64,000 bases of DNA from Betaproteobacteria bacterium Ga0074130. Its GTDB lineage: Bacteria > Pseudomonadota > Gammaproteobacteria > Burkholderiales > Rhodocyclaceae. The notes under the pieces are model-generated. The model did no database searches. It was not told the DNA's origin and saw nothing but the letters and a program-made list of their open reading frames with translations. Every line of letters starts with the position of its first letter. The first letter of the stretch is position 1. Positions 38,780 through 48,873 of the stretch are shown here, piece by piece. The stretch covers positions 21,098 to 85,097 of the forward strand of contig LNDZ01000024.1 of the NCBI GenBank assembly GCA_001464495.1, given 5' to 3'. The position numbers and the translations under genes were made by a program.

Positions 38780-40036
38780 TTAGACAGCCTTGGCTTCGTG
38801 CATGGCCTTGATCTGGTCAGCCGAGTAACCGAGTTCCTTCAGAACTTCATCGGTGTGCTCGCCCAGCAGCGGGGATGCCTTGATTTCTGGCTTCATGTCG
38901 GAGAACTTGATCGGCGAGCCAACGGTGAGGTACTTCTCGCCACGGGCCTTGTGCTCAACTTCAACGATCGAACCGGATTCGCGCAGCGACTTGTCGTTGG
39001 CGATTTCCTTCATGGTCAGAACTGGGGCGCACGGAATGTCGAACGTGCGGATGATATCCACAGCTTCAAACTTGGTCTTGTCGGCCAGCCAAGCTTCAAT
39101 GGTAGCGAAAATATCAAAGATCTTGTCCTGGCGAGCACGCGGGGTGTTGTAGGCAGGATCTTCAATCCATTCCGGCTTCCCTAGCAGGCGGCAGATTGGT
39201 TCCCAAGCATGACCTTGGATGGTGAAGTAGATGTAGGCGTTCGGGTCGGTTTCCCAGCCCTTACACTTCAGAACCCAACCAGGTTGGCCGCCACCGCCGG
39301 CGTTACCACCACGCGGCACGACGTCGGAGAACTTACCGTGCGGGTACTGTGGGTACTCTTCCAAGTAGCCGATCTTGTCCAGACGTTGCTGGTCGCGCAG
39401 CTTAACGCGGCACAGATTCAGCACGGCATCTTGCATCGAGCAAGCAACCTTTTGGCCCTTACCGGTCTTTTGACGGCCCATCAGAGCGGTCAGAATGCCG
39501 ATGGCGAGGTGCATACCGGTGTTCGAATCGCCCAGAGCGGCTGCGGAAACGGTCGGAGGGCCATCCCAGAAACCGGTGGTGGAGGCTGCGCCGCCAGCAC
39601 ATTGAGCCACGTTTTCGTAGACCTTCAGGTCTTCGTAGTGGTGACCGTCAGAGAAGCCCTTGACCGAAGCCAGGATCATCTTTGGGTTCAGTTCTTGAAT
39701 GCGTTCCCAGGAGAAGCCCATACGGTCCAGTGCGCCTGGGCCGAAGTTTTCGACCATGACATCCGAGTCTTTGATCAGCTTTTCCAGAACTTCCTTACCC
39801 GCTTGGGTCTTGGTGTCCAGGGTCAGAGAGCGCTTATTGCTGTTCAGCATCGTGAAGTACAGCGCGTCTTGATCAGGGATGTCACGCAGTTGTGAACGGG
39901 TCACGTCGCCGGAGCCGGGACGCTCGACCTTGATCACGTCAGCGCCGAACCATGCCAGCAACTGGGTACAGGCCGGGCCGGCTTGCACGTGGGTGAAGTC
40001 GATGATCTTGATGCCTTCGAGCGGTTTGTTACTCAT
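38780..40036 (-). CDS. frc: Formyl-CoA:oxalate CoA-transferase
   Basis: A class III CoA-transferase moving CoA from formyl-CoA to oxalate. 418 residues from ATG 40036. The similarity to the E. coli Frc sequence as I recall it is high throughout: [51 protein letters not shown] with the catalytic Asp, and the flexible glycine loop [13 protein letters not shown]. The partner oxalyl-CoA decarboxylase (oxc) and an oxalate antiporter are not nearby. It has its own promoter and terminator. Confidence 0.93.
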   Translation of the reverse strand: MSNKPLEGIKIIDFTHVQAGPACTQLLAWFGADVIKVERPGSGDVTRSQLRDIPDQDALYFTMLNSNKRSLTLDTKTQAGKEVLEKLIKDSDVMVENFGPGALDRMGFSWERIQELNPKMILASVKGFSDGHHYEDLKVYENVAQCAGGAASTTGFWDGPPTVSAAALGDSNTGMHLAIGILTALMGRQKTGKGQKVACSMQDAVLNLCRVKLRDQQRLDKIGYLEEYPQYPHGKFSDVVPRGGNAGGGGQPGWVLKCKGWETDPNAYIYFTIQGHAWEPICRLLGKPEWIEDPAYNTPRARQDKIFDIFATIEAWLADKTKFEAVDIIRTFDIPCAPVLTMKEIANDKSLRESGSIVEVEHKARGEKYLTVGSPIKFSDMKPEIKASPLLGEHTDEVLKELGYSADQIKAMHEAKAV

Positions 40037-40205
40037 GATCGGTAATTTCCTTATCAATCGTTTAACTTGGTTCCTGAAGCTGTTGTCCGCAGGGATGCGT
40101 TCAGGAAGTGAACTCCACCTTTAACTCCTCAGGTGGTTGGTGCAGACATGAGCCTGCCCATCCGTTTTTATCCCTTCACGGCCGAGGCCGGTCCGGAGAC
40201 TTTCT

Positions 40206-40235
40206 ATACTAGTGCTCCCCCATCTGCACTGTCAA
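40206..40235 (-). promoter_or_regulatory. Promoter of frc with long structured leader
   Basis: Minus strand: perfect -35 TTGACA (40230-40235), 18-base spacer, -10 TAGTAT (40206-40211). The transcript leader would be about 160 bases before ATG 40036. It contains an eight-base inverted repeat (40071-40078 with 40100-40107) and a short ORF starting MGRLMSAPTT with AGGGA upstream. Confidence 0.75.
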
Positions 40236-40272
40236 GCTTTTCGCCTGCCAATCCACAGGGGGAAATATTGAC

Positions 40273-40767
40273 TTAGAACGGGATATCGTCCTCGAAATCG
40301 CCCGGATTGCTGTTGCCGGCGGGCTTGCGTGGGGCACTACCGCCACCGGCGCTGGAACCACCGCCATAACTGCCACCACTGCTGGCGCCGCCGTAGCTGC
40401 TGCCACCTTCGCGCGGGGCATCGCCCATGCCTTCACGACGACCCAGCATCTGCATTTCAGTCGCTTCGATTTCAGTGGTGTAACGCTCCTGGCCTTCCTT
40501 ATCCTGCCACTTACGGGTACGGATACGACCCTCGACATAGACCGGAGTTCCCTTCTTCAGGTACTGCGAGGCAATTTCGGCTAGGCGGCGATAGAAAACC
40601 ACACGGTGCCACTCGGTGATTTCGCGCTTTTCACCGCTGGCCTTGTCCTTCCAGCTTTCCGTTGTTGCCAGACGGACATTGCAGACGGCATCGCCATTCG
40701 GCATGAAGCGCGACTCGGGGTCTGCGCCCAGATTGCCGACAAGAATCACTTTATTGACCGAAGCCAT
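40273..40767 (-). CDS. ssb: Single-stranded DNA-binding protein
   Basis: 164 residues: OB-fold ([60 protein letters not shown]) to about residue 110, a Gly/Ser-rich linker, and the acidic C-terminal tip DFEDDIPF that recruits partner proteins. AGGAGATA precedes the ATG. It follows the MFS gene after 18 bases and is divergent from uvrA beyond that, the common ssb/uvrA pairing. Confidence 0.97.
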   Translation of the reverse strand: MASVNKVILVGNLGADPESRFMPNGDAVCNVRLATTESWKDKASGEKREITEWHRVVFYRRLAEIASQYLKKGTPVYVEGRIRTRKWQDKEGQERYTTEIEATEMQMLGRREGMGDAPREGGSSYGGASSGGSYGGGSSAGGGSAPRKPAGNSNPGDFEDDIPF

Positions 40768-40785
40768 CCCTATATCTCCTGATAT

Positions 40786-41991
40786 TTATTGATTGTCTAG
40801 TATGCCATGCGCAGATGGCGCCGCTGGGGTCCGCCGCAACGGAATAGGTGCCATAGTGGCGGCAGCTGCCAGCCACAGGACGACCATTGCCGCACCCGCA
40901 ACAAACACCATGCCGGCATCGTAATGCTTGGCCAGCCAGCCACCCAGTGCGCCGCCCAAAAACAGCCCAAACGCCTGCGTGGTGTTATACACACCCAAGG
41001 CCGCGCCCTTAGCCCGTGCCGGTGCCACGCGTGAAATCATGGAGGGCAGCATGGCTTCAAGAATATTGAAAGCCACGAAAAAACTAAGCAAACCGCCGGC
41101 AACGACCGCAAAGTGCATACCCTCCAGCCACAGCAGCAGCAAGGTGGCGAGCAACAGGCTGATGGCAATCAGGAAAACCGGTTGAATCTTGTTGTACTTC
41201 TCGGCCACGATGATTGCCGGCACCATCAGTACGAAAGAGGCCAGCACGGCCGGTAGATACACCTTCCAATGGTCAGCCAAGGCGAGCCCGCCGCTAGCCA
41301 TCAACAGACTGGGGACGACCACAAACATGGCCATTTGCACCGTATGTAAGGTAAAAATGCCGAAATTCAGGCGCAGTAACTGCGTATTCAGCAGTACCTC
41401 GCGGAAGGGCACCTTGGGACCGGGCTGTGGCGGGGGCGGCTCGGGAACCACATGGGTCACCAGACCAATTGCGCCAACCGCCAGAATAGCTGTCAGCCAA
41501 AAAATACCGCTCATGCCAATATGGGCATAAAGCAAGGGTGCACCCACCAGCGACAGCGCGAACACCAGCCCGATGGATGAACCAATCGCGGCCATGACCT
41601 TGGTACGGTGCTGCTCGCGCGTCAAATCAGCTGCCAAGGCGGTCACGGCAGCCGAGATAGCGCCTGCACCTTGCAAAACACGGCCGAGCAATGTGCCCCA
41701 AATATCGGTGGACAAGGCGGCCACGGCAGAGCCAAAAGCAAACAGCAGCAGGCCGATAATGATGACGCGCTTGCGGCCAAAAGCGTCTGAGGCCATGCCG
41801 AAGGGGATTTGGAAAATGGCCTGGGTCAGGCCATAGGCGCCCAGCGCAATACCCACCAGCGTGAGGTTGTCACCCCCGGGAATAGTCTGCGCATGGATGG
41901 CAAAGACAGGCAGGATCAGGAACAGCCCGAGCATACGCAGGGCAAAGATCGCTGCCAGCGAGGCGCCGGCGCGCTTCTCGTCACGCGTCAT
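40786..41991 (-). CDS. MFS transporter (YajR-like)
   Basis: 401 residues with twelve predicted membrane helices. The motif A region is [18 protein letters not shown] and motif-B-like [34 protein letters not shown], both close to YajR. The C-terminal ferredoxin-like domain of YajR is absent. Substrate unknown; such proteins act as proton-coupled exporters. The start is uncertain (ATG 41991 or GTG 42015; no clear ribosome-binding site). The gene between uvrA and ssb is an MFS protein in many beta- and gamma-proteobacteria. Confidence 0.85.
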   Translation of the reverse strand: MTRDEKRAGASLAAIFALRMLGLFLILPVFAIHAQTIPGGDNLTLVGIALGAYGLTQAIFQIPFGMASDAFGRKRVIIIGLLLFAFGSAVAALSTDIWGTLLGRVLQGAGAISAAVTALAADLTREQHRTKVMAAIGSSIGLVFALSLVGAPLLYAHIGMSGIFWLTAILAVGAIGLVTHVVPEPPPPQPGPKVPFREVLLNTQLLRLNFGIFTLHTVQMAMFVVVPSLLMASGGLALADHWKVYLPAVLASFVLMVPAIIVAEKYNKIQPVFLIAISLLLATLLLLWLEGMHFAVVAGGLLSFFVAFNILEAMLPSMISRVAPARAKGAALGVYNTTQAFGLFLGGALGGWLAKHYDAGMVFVAGAAMVVLWLAAAATMAPIPLRRTPAAPSAHGILDNQ

Positions 41992-42138
41992 GGAATCGGG
42001 GTTAGGGGGCAGCACGGGATATACAGCGTCAGGCGGGTCTCAAAGGCGCATTATACGGCGCGCTGGGTTTGTAACGCGAGAGGGGTTATATTAGCGGATT
42101 GCCCCGACCCAACGCACCCGGCTTCAAGCATAGGCATC

Positions 42139-44991
42139 ATGGAATACATCAGGATACGCGGCGCACGCACGCACAACCTCAAGAACGTCAATCTCGACCT
42201 CCCCCGCGACCAGCTGACCGTGATCACCGGCCTATCCGGCTCCGGCAAATCTTCGCTGGCTTTCGACACACTGTATGCCGAAGGGCAACGCCGCTATGTC
42301 GAGTCGCTGTCGGCGTATGCGCGCCAGTTCCTGCAACTGATGGAGAAGCCGGATGTCGATCTGATTGAAGGCCTGTCGCCGGCAATCTCCATCGAGCAAA
42401 AAGCCACTAGTCACAATCCACGCTCGACGGTGGGCACGGTCACTGAAATTCACGACTACCTGCGCCTGTTGTATGCCCGCGCCGGCACCCCGCATTGCCC
42501 GGAGCACGCGCAGCCGCTCGCCGCTATGAGCGTGGCGCAGATGGTCGATCACGTGCTGGCCTTGCCTGAAGACACCAAACTGCTGATCTTGGCGCCGGTC
42601 GTATCCGGGCGCAAAGGCGAGCAGGTCGATCTATTCACCGAATTGCGCGCACAGGGCTTTGTACGTCTGCGTGTGGATGGCAAAGTCTATGAAATCGACG
42701 CGGTCCCCAAACTGACGAAGACTCAGAAGCACAGCGTCGATGTCGTGGTAGATCGCCTCAAGGTACGCGCTGATCAACGCCAGCGTCTGGCGGAATCGTT
42801 TGAAACCGCCCTCACCCATGCCGAAGGTCGCGCCATCGCCGTGGAAATGGACAGCGGTAACGAGCATCTGTTCTCGGCCAAGTTCGCCTGCCCGGTGTGC
42901 AGCTATTCGCTACCGGAGCTGGAGCCACGACTGTTTTCCTTCAACAATCCAATGGGTGCCTGCCCGACCTGCGATGGTCTGGGTCAAATTCAGTTCTTTG
43001 ACCCATCGCGCGTCGTTGCCTACCCGCATTTATCTTTGGCCGCTGGCGCGATCAAGGGCTGGGATAGGCGCAATCAGTTTTATTTCCAGATGGTGGAAAG
43101 CCTAGCAGCCCACTACGGCTTTGATGTCAGCCTACCATTTGAAGAGCTGCCCGCAGAAGCTCAGCAGATCATGCTGCACGGCTCGGGCAAGGAGCAAATT
43201 CGCTTCCGCTACCTCAACGAGCGTGGCACCCGTGTAGACAAGACACATGCGTTTGAGGGCATCGTGCCCAGTTTGGAGCGCCGCTACAAGGAAACCGATT
43301 CGGTCATGGTGCGCGAGGAGCTGTCCAAGTACCTCAACCACAAACCTTGCCCGGAGTGTGTAGGCACACGTCTGCGCCGTGAAGCGCGGCATGTGCTGAT
43401 CGGTGACAAGAACATTGCCGAGATCAGCCATCTCTCCCTGCTCAACACACGTGACTACTTCAACCTGCTCAAGATGGAAGGCCACCGTGCCCAGGTTGCA
43501 GAAAAGATCGTCAAAGAAATCACCAGTCGCCTGTCGTTCCTGATCAACGTCGGTTTGGATTACCTGTCGCTGGATCGTTCGGCCGAAACCCTCTCGGGTG
43601 GAGAAGCACAACGGATTCGTCTGGCCTCGCAGATCGGTTCGGGCCTTACAGGTGTGATGTATGTGCTGGACGAGCCCTCCATCGGCCTGCATCAACGCGA
43701 CAACACGCGCCTGCTCGAAACGCTGACCAGCTTGCGCGATCTGGGCAATACCGTGATCGTGGTTGAGCACGACCAGGAAGCCATTGAGACCGCCGACTAC
43801 GTGGTGGATATCGGCCCCGGCGCCGGCGAGCATGGGGGTCGCATCATCTCCCACGGCACCCCGGCCGAAGTTACTGCTGACCCCGAATCGCTCACAGGCG
43901 CCTATCTGTCTGGCCGCCGCAGCATTGCCGTACCGCAGAAACGCACAGCCCCCGATCCGGAACGTCAACTGGTGATTCACAACGCCAGTGGCAACAACCT
44001 CAAGCAGGTGAACATGAGCCTGCCGGTTGGGCTGCTCACCTGCATCACTGGCGTGTCAGGCTCAGGCAAGTCGACGCTGATTAACGACACCTTGTATGCT
44101 GCCGCCGCGCGCCATCTATACGGTTCATCTACCGAGCCGGCAGTACATGATGCGATTCTGGGCCTTGAGTATTTCGACAAGGTCATCAGCGTTGATCAAT
44201 CACCCATTGGCCGCACACCGCGCTCCAACCCCGCCACCTACACCGGCATCCTGACGCCGATTCGTGAGCTGTATGCCGGCGTACCGGCTGCCCGCGAACG
44301 TGGCTATGGGCCGGGGCGCTTCAGCTTCAACGTCAAGGGCGGGCGCTGCGAAGCCTGTCAGGGCGACGGCATGATCAAGGTGGAAATGCACTTTCTGCCC
44401 GACATCTTTGTACCGTGCGACGTCTGCCACGGCAAGCGCTACAACCGCGAGACGCTGGAAATTCGCTACAAGGGCAAGACCATCCACGAAGTGTTGCAAA
44501 TGACGGTGGAACAGGCACGCGAGTTCTTCGATGCCGTGCCAGTGGTCGCACGCAAGCTACAAACACTCGTTGATGTGGGTCTGTCCTACATCACGCTAGG
44601 GCAGTCAGCCACCACGCTATCCGGTGGTGAGGCACAACGTGTCAAGCTGGCGCTGGAACTCTCCAAGCGCGATACGGGGCGCACCCTCTACATCCTTGAT
44701 GAGCCAACCACGGGTCTGCATTTCCAAGATATCGAGATGCTGTTGGCCGTGCTGCATCGCTTGCGCAATGATGGCAACACAGTGGTTGTGATTGAGCACA
44801 ATCTGGATGTGATCAAGACCGCGGACTGGCTGATTGATCTGGGGCCTGAGGGTGGTGACGGCGGTGGACGCATTATCGCAACTGGCAGCCCCGAGGATGT
44901 GGCCGCCAATACGCTCAGCCACACTGGCCACTATCTGGCCAAGGTACTCGCACAGCAGCCACTCGCGAAGAAGGCAAAGACGCGCAAATGA
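42139..44991 (+). CDS. uvrA: Excinuclease ABC subunit A
   Basis: The DNA-damage-recognition ATPase of nucleotide excision repair. 950 residues from ATG 42139 ([16 protein letters not shown]); the frame is open further up but the family starts here. Two ABC modules: Walker [10 protein letters not shown] (about residue 34) and GVSGSGKST (about 637), signatures [11 protein letters not shown] and [11 protein letters not shown], and Walker [14 protein letters not shown] and [13 protein letters not shown]. Zinc modules CPVC...CPTC (about 252) and CEAC...CDVC (about 737). I see no LexA-type box in the divergent promoter region. Confidence 0.98.
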   Translation: MEYIRIRGARTHNLKNVNLDLPRDQLTVITGLSGSGKSSLAFDTLYAEGQRRYVESLSAYARQFLQLMEKPDVDLIEGLSPAISIEQKATSHNPRSTVGTVTEIHDYLRLLYARAGTPHCPEHAQPLAAMSVAQMVDHVLALPEDTKLLILAPVVSGRKGEQVDLFTELRAQGFVRLRVDGKVYEIDAVPKLTKTQKHSVDVVVDRLKVRADQRQRLAESFETALTHAEGRAIAVEMDSGNEHLFSAKFACPVCSYSLPELEPRLFSFNNPMGACPTCDGLGQIQFFDPSRVVAYPHLSLAAGAIKGWDRRNQFYFQMVESLAAHYGFDVSLPFEELPAEAQQIMLHGSGKEQIRFRYLNERGTRVDKTHAFEGIVPSLERRYKETDSVMVREELSKYLNHKPCPECVGTRLRREARHVLIGDKNIAEISHLSLLNTRDYFNLLKMEGHRAQVAEKIVKEITSRLSFLINVGLDYLSLDRSAETLSGGEAQRIRLASQIGSGLTGVMYVLDEPSIGLHQRDNTRLLETLTSLRDLGNTVIVVEHDQEAIETADYVVDIGPGAGEHGGRIISHGTPAEVTADPESLTGAYLSGRRSIAVPQKRTAPDPERQLVIHNASGNNLKQVNMSLPVGLLTCITGVSGSGKSTLINDTLYAAAARHLYGSSTEPAVHDAILGLEYFDKVISVDQSPIGRTPRSNPATYTGILTPIRELYAGVPAARERGYGPGRFSFNVKGGRCEACQGDGMIKVEMHFLPDIFVPCDVCHGKRYNRETLEIRYKGKTIHEVLQMTVEQAREFFDAVPVVARKLQTLVDVGLSYITLGQSATTLSGGEAQRVKLALELSKRDTGRTLYILDEPTTGLHFQDIEMLLAVLHRLRNDGNTVVVIEHNLDVIKTADWLIDLGPEGGDGGGRIIATGSPEDVAANTLSHTGHYLAKVLAQQPLAKKAKTRK

Positions 44992-44998
44992 ACCGGGT

Positions 44999-45025
44999 GG
45001 GATTACGCCGCTACGATGTAATCCC
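44999..45025 (+). other. Hairpin after uvrA
   Basis: GGGATTAC with GTAATCCC around an 11-base loop, eight bases past the uvrA stop. No T-run follows, so it is a weak terminator candidate only. Confidence 0.4.
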
Positions 45026-45342
45026 TGCTTGATTAATGTAGTCGCGTCTTTCCTCGGTGTCGTCGCTGGCATCACCAGAGCGCTCTGCAAACGCTGGGAA
45101 GGTCGCCTGCTTTTCCATCAGGGCATCGGCAATTTCATGTTGTCACGTCCTTCCTGAATCCCCGCTTCGTCATGTGCGATTGCCTTGTATGCAAAGCAAT
45201 CGCCGCCCACCATGCTGGGCCAGGGGAGGAATCCGACCACCCCCAGATCTGGCCTCGGCATGCTTCCTCGCATCTTGACCGCAAGAGACAGGTATTTCCC
45301 CTGTTTAGGTTTTTACTTTAGCTATTTTCGCTCCACCTTTGC
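45026..45342. other. Non-coding stretch between uvrA and the Fur-controlled gene
   Basis: No convincing gene. It holds a perfect eight-base stem GCGATTGC/GCAATCGC (45176-45203), a GGCCAG/CTGGCC pair, and short minus-strand frames (for example a 35-codon frame at 45011-45118 starting MEKQATFPAF) without ribosome-binding sites. It could be a decayed gene fragment. Confidence 0.5.
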
Positions 45343-45376
45343 TTGACACACCACTACCAAATGAGAATAATTATCA
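45343..45376 (+). promoter_or_regulatory. Fur-box promoter
   Basis: -35 TTGACA (45343-45348), 17-base spacer, -10 AATAAT (45366-45371). The 15-base sequence TGAGAATAATTATCA (45362-45376) matches the 7-1-7 Fur palindrome TGATAATNATTATCA at all but one position and sits on the -10. Iron-dependent repression is therefore expected. Confidence 0.82.
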
Positions 45377-45398
45377 AATAGAAAATTGGAGTGAGATG

Positions 45399-46619
45399 AT
45401 GTCTTTACTTGGAAGCCAAAGTGCAGCATCGACTAAGTGTAGCTCGCGGCGGAAACGCCTCTGGGAAATCACCCACAAGCACCATTGCCATCTGGTTGGG
45501 GTGTGCTTTGAAGTGAATGAATTACGCCGCTTGATCAGCCGCCTTGTCAAAGTCCCTAATCTCATTTCTGATTTCGAATTGCATCGCAGCACGGTACAAG
45601 CATGTGCCAGCCGCTGCAGCGTGAGTGAGTTTCTGCATAAAGCGTTGGAAAAACGCTATTCACTGAGCATTGCTCAATTCCGAGAGCTACGGACGCAGAC
45701 AGAGCTAGCCATTCGCTGGCGAACTGCTGTCTGCAGCGGTGATGTTGCCAATGTCCTATGGGCGATCCTGAGCCATCCACAGTGCGATGAGGGGCTTGAA
45801 GATGCAATTTATGGCGAGCTACATATGCTGCAGCACCAAGTTGGCAGTGCACGGCGCCATGAACACCTTGCACTACATACCCTTCAACGCGAAAATTCGA
45901 CGCTGCTCCGCGAACTAGCGAGTGCACAACAACGGACAAGTGCCGCTCGCGATCAACGCGTCAATGAAATATCGCAACTTCGCCACGAGGTTGCTGCACT
46001 GCAAAGTGAGCGCAGCGGCTTGCAAGCCCGGCTGGCGGCACTACAGGAGGCGGTCAATCACGCCCAGCAGGACTTCCCAGATATTCAGGATAGGGAGCGC
46101 CTCGCTAAGCGGGCCAAAACCGCTGAAGCGCAATGCGTCGCTTTGCGTGCTCAACTGCGAACCCACGAAGCGCAAGCTGAACATTGGCAGCGCCAATATC
46201 TGCGCCTCAATACTGAGCGGGTGCGAGATGCTGCCTTACCCAGTCCTGCACCCGCGGCACTTAATGACCACAACACCCGCTGCCAAAACAAGACAGCGTG
46301 TCAGCTATCAGGCAAACAAGTACTGTGTATTGGAGGTCGTCCGGGCGTTATCGGCTTTTACAGGCAATTGGTTGAAGATCAGGGCGGCCATTTTTCTCAC
46401 CACGATGGGGGCATGGAAGAAAATCTCGCACAACTTGAGCCATCACTTGCAGCCGCAGATGCCGTGATCTGCCAAACCGGTTGCATAAATCACAACGCAT
46501 ATTGGCGCGTAAAAGACTTCTGCAAGCGCACCGGCAAACCCTGCATCTTTGTAAAAACCCCGGGAATTAGCAGTTTTCAGCGTGGTTTAGAGCAGCTTAC
46601 CGAAGCTGAAATCGTTTAG
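45399..46619 (+). CDS. DUF2325 protein, probably iron-regulated
   Basis: About 406 residues starting at the second of two adjacent ATGs (GGAG at seven bases). The N-terminal 160 residues are helical with several Cys/His (KHHCHLVGVCFE, ACASRC). A long coiled coil runs about 170-290 (HEVAALQSERSGLQARLAALQE). The last 95 residues are a DUF2325 domain: VLCIGGRPGVIGFYRQLVEDQGG, HHDGGMEENLAQLEP, VICQTGCINHNAYWRVKDFCK, CIFVKTPGISSF. No signal peptide. The biochemical role is unknown; the Fur box points to iron limitation. Confidence 0.85.
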   Translation: MSLLGSQSAASTKCSSRRKRLWEITHKHHCHLVGVCFEVNELRRLISRLVKVPNLISDFELHRSTVQACASRCSVSEFLHKALEKRYSLSIAQFRELRTQTELAIRWRTAVCSGDVANVLWAILSHPQCDEGLEDAIYGELHMLQHQVGSARRHEHLALHTLQRENSTLLRELASAQQRTSAARDQRVNEISQLRHEVAALQSERSGLQARLAALQEAVNHAQQDFPDIQDRERLAKRAKTAEAQCVALRAQLRTHEAQAEHWQRQYLRLNTERVRDAALPSPAPAALNDHNTRCQNKTACQLSGKQVLCIGGRPGVIGFYRQLVEDQGGHFSHHDGGMEENLAQLEPSLAAADAVICQTGCINHNAYWRVKDFCKRTGKPCIFVKTPGISSFQRGLEQLTEAEIV

Positions 46620-47938
46620 ATGCCATCGATAATTTTTTGGGCAGGCGTTTCAACCCGGTTACGGCCCCGCGCTTTGGCAAGGTATAACGCTCCATCCGCT
46701 TTAGCCAACAAACCATCCACAGTCGGATCAGCGCCAGGGTATTCAGCAACACCAAAGCTGGCAGTTGCACTTACCAGTTGCTCATTACAGCTCACCGGAC
46801 TTTGCTCAAAGGCTTGGCGAATCCGTTCAATGGCTTGAATAGCCTCAGGCAGCGGCGTCCCCGGCATCAGAATGGCGAACTCTTCGCCACCCAAGCGTCC
46901 AACGACATCGACCTCTCTTACCGTTGCCGTGAGCAAGTTCGCCCGGTTGATCAACACCTGATCACCCGTCGCATGACCGAAGGTGTCATTGATGCTCTTG
47001 AAATGGTCAAGATCAAGCACGGCAACCGTGAGTGAGCTGCCGTAACGCTGTGCGCGCAAAACCTCTTGCTCTGCCGACTGCATGAAGGCACGACGGTTCG
47101 GAATGCCTGTCAGCGAATCCATGCGGGCCAGTAGCTCAGCTTCCTCCTTGCGGCGACGTAACTCGTCTGTTGCTTGAGCTACTTTTTGCTGCAACTCTCC
47201 ATGGGCCAAGGTCACGCGCTCAGCCATGGCATTAATGTTATTGCCGAGTGACTGCAGCGTTTTAACCGCCTCTACATCAACGCGTGCGCCCAGCTCGCCA
47301 CGACCGATCCGCTCAACTACATCAGTGATATGGCTCAAAGGGCGCGTAATCCCACGCGCCATACGCAATGCCAGCCACACGCCCAGCAACAAACCACCAA
47401 TCGCAATATCCAATCCGATCAACATCTGCGTATTGCGGGTTTCAACCAAGCGCTGACGCGACACATCCATTACAACATAGCAAGAAACTACTGAATTTCC
47501 CCGTGCCGATGGCTCCTGCGCGCTGTAGATATCGTCAACCGGTAAAACAGTGCGGCTGATAGGAACCACCAAGATGATTCGATCCTCTTTTTCGATGTTG
47601 TATTCACTTTCGCTCAACGCCAGCGGAATATAACTGCTGTCGCCGACACGCGTCAGGACCTGACCTCGCTCTCCAAGAATGGTGACTGCTAGGATTTCAG
47701 CATCCCCCTTTTGCGCCGCCTCGGCTAAGCTGCGCAAGGCATCACGGCTACCCGAAAAAATACCGTACTCCGCAGCCGTACCTAGTTGCCGTGCAATAGC
47801 GCGGCCACGCTCCTTGAGTGCAACCTCGACTTCGTGAAAATTCCAGCTGACGTAAATCACCGACAACAATGTGGCAACAAGAATTGCCGGCACAAGTGCC
47901 AGCATCAGCATGTGATTGCGAAAGCTCAGATCCTTCAC
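46616..47938 (-). CDS. Membrane diguanylate cyclase (CHASE8-like/HAMP/GGDEF)
   Basis: 440 residues. One membrane helix (about 10-32), a periplasmic domain with ARQLGTAAEYGIFSGSRDALRSL that resembles the CHASE8 domain of YfiN/DgcN, a second helix (about 180-195), a HAMP domain, a short coiled coil and a GGDEF domain. The active site is RLGGEEF, an accepted variant, and the inhibitory site REVD lies exactly five residues before it, so it should make c-di-GMP with product feedback. Start is GTG 47938 (GGGAGG upstream), overlapping the previous stop as GTGA. Probably senses its two operon partners. Confidence 0.93.
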   Translation of the reverse strand: MKDLSFRNHMLMLALVPAILVATLLSVIYVSWNFHEVEVALKERGRAIARQLGTAAEYGIFSGSRDALRSLAEAAQKGDAEILAVTILGERGQVLTRVGDSSYIPLALSESEYNIEKEDRIILVVPISRTVLPVDDIYSAQEPSARGNSVVSCYVVMDVSRQRLVETRNTQMLIGLDIAIGGLLLGVWLALRMARGITRPLSHITDVVERIGRGELGARVDVEAVKTLQSLGNNINAMAERVTLAHGELQQKVAQATDELRRRKEEAELLARMDSLTGIPNRRAFMQSAEQEVLRAQRYGSSLTVAVLDLDHFKSINDTFGHATGDQVLINRANLLTATVREVDVVGRLGGEEFAILMPGTPLPEAIQAIERIRQAFEQSPVSCNEQLVSATASFGVAEYPGADPTVDGLLAKADGALYLAKARGRNRVETPAQKIIDGI

Positions 47939-48870
47939 AGCCCCTCCCGATTCAGGAGTTGTATGCGCAAAGCGTCCTCACTCAAGCGATAGCCTAATGA
48001 CCGTGCCACATTGGCATTCACTTCAACCACAAAATCTGTCGGGGACTGCACTGCAGGGAGCGCGGAACCATTCAGAAGACTGCGTGCGATACGCGCTGTC
48101 TGGACACCAATCTGTGGCGGTGTTGAATAAAGCGCTAGGAGAGCCCCTGCGCGAACGTAGGCTGGTGAAAAGCCCATCAAAGGTACCTTCTGTCGATAGG
48201 CCGCCAGCAAGACATTCTGGATGGTTCCTCCGTTGTAAACAATCGCATCAGGAAGCACCAGCAAGATTTCGCTTTCATCCAATAAGCGCTGCAAGGCGGG
48301 ATACAACTTTGCAGCGGTCTCTACTTTAAAAAGACCAAGCTGCAAAGTTTGATCAGCTGCAGCCTTCTCGATTCCTGCCTGATGTTGCTGAGAATCTGGT
48401 CCAAGCAATACGCCAACGCGGCGCAAATGAGGAAAAGCATACCTCAACAATGCCATTTGGCGAACCAGCGGCTGATCCAGCACTACTGCTGTGGTTGGGG
48501 ATGACATGCGACGACGTTGTGCCTCAAATACATTTCGAGGCAGCATTGCGGCCACCACAGGAAGGCGTCCTAAACGTCCCGTGACCGCAGCATCAGCTAA
48601 CCCGATATACGCAGGGCTACCCAATGTGACCACAACGCGCACCTGCGAGGCTACCCCCTGCGCCACTTCACTCCACGGCTTAACGCTCACCTCAATCGAG
48701 GCATCTGCCTGCTGAAGTTGGACACGAATCGTTTCTGCCGCTTCGGCATAGTCACGACTGCCTTCGCTGACCGCAATCAAAACAGAAGCCCAGGCTGTTG
48801 TCGACATGACTCCGGCCAGCCAACAGGCAGCTAGCAAGCGGAAAGCATATCGGATACAGCGAGTGTTCAA
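47935..48870 (-). CDS. Periplasmic ABC-type substrate-binding protein
   Basis: 311 residues. Signal peptide RLLAACWLAGVMSTTAWA, then a two-lobe binding protein of the ABC_sub_bind type: VVVTLGSPAYIGLADA, LRRVGVLLGPDSQQHQAGIEKAA, LLVLPDAIVYNGGTIQNVLLAAYRQKVPLMGFSP. No ABC permease or ATPase is nearby, so it probably reports ligand to the cyclase rather than feeding a transporter. The start appears to be TTG at 48870 with GGAAT upstream, directly after the receptor stop; no in-frame ATG or GTG precedes the signal peptide. Confidence 0.88.
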   Translation of the reverse strand: MNTRCIRYAFRLLAACWLAGVMSTTAWASVLIAVSEGSRDYAEAAETIRVQLQQADASIEVSVKPWSEVAQGVASQVRVVVTLGSPAYIGLADAAVTGRLGRLPVVAAMLPRNVFEAQRRRMSSPTTAVVLDQPLVRQMALLRYAFPHLRRVGVLLGPDSQQHQAGIEKAAADQTLQLGLFKVETAAKLYPALQRLLDESEILLVLPDAIVYNGGTIQNVLLAAYRQKVPLMGFSPAYVRAGALLALYSTPPQIGVQTARIARSLLNGSALPAVQSPTDFVVEVNANVARSLGYRLSEDALRIQLLNREGL

Positions 48871-48873
48871 AGT

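Noticed and set aside
42016..42138. LexA (SOS) box in the uvrA/MFS divergent region
   Set aside because: No CTGT-N8-ACAG-like palindrome is present.
45011..45118. 35-codon minus-strand frame after uvrA (MEKQATFPAF...)
   Set aside because: Reads like protein but lacks a ribosome-binding site and overlaps the uvrA hairpin; could be a remnant, not enough to annotate.
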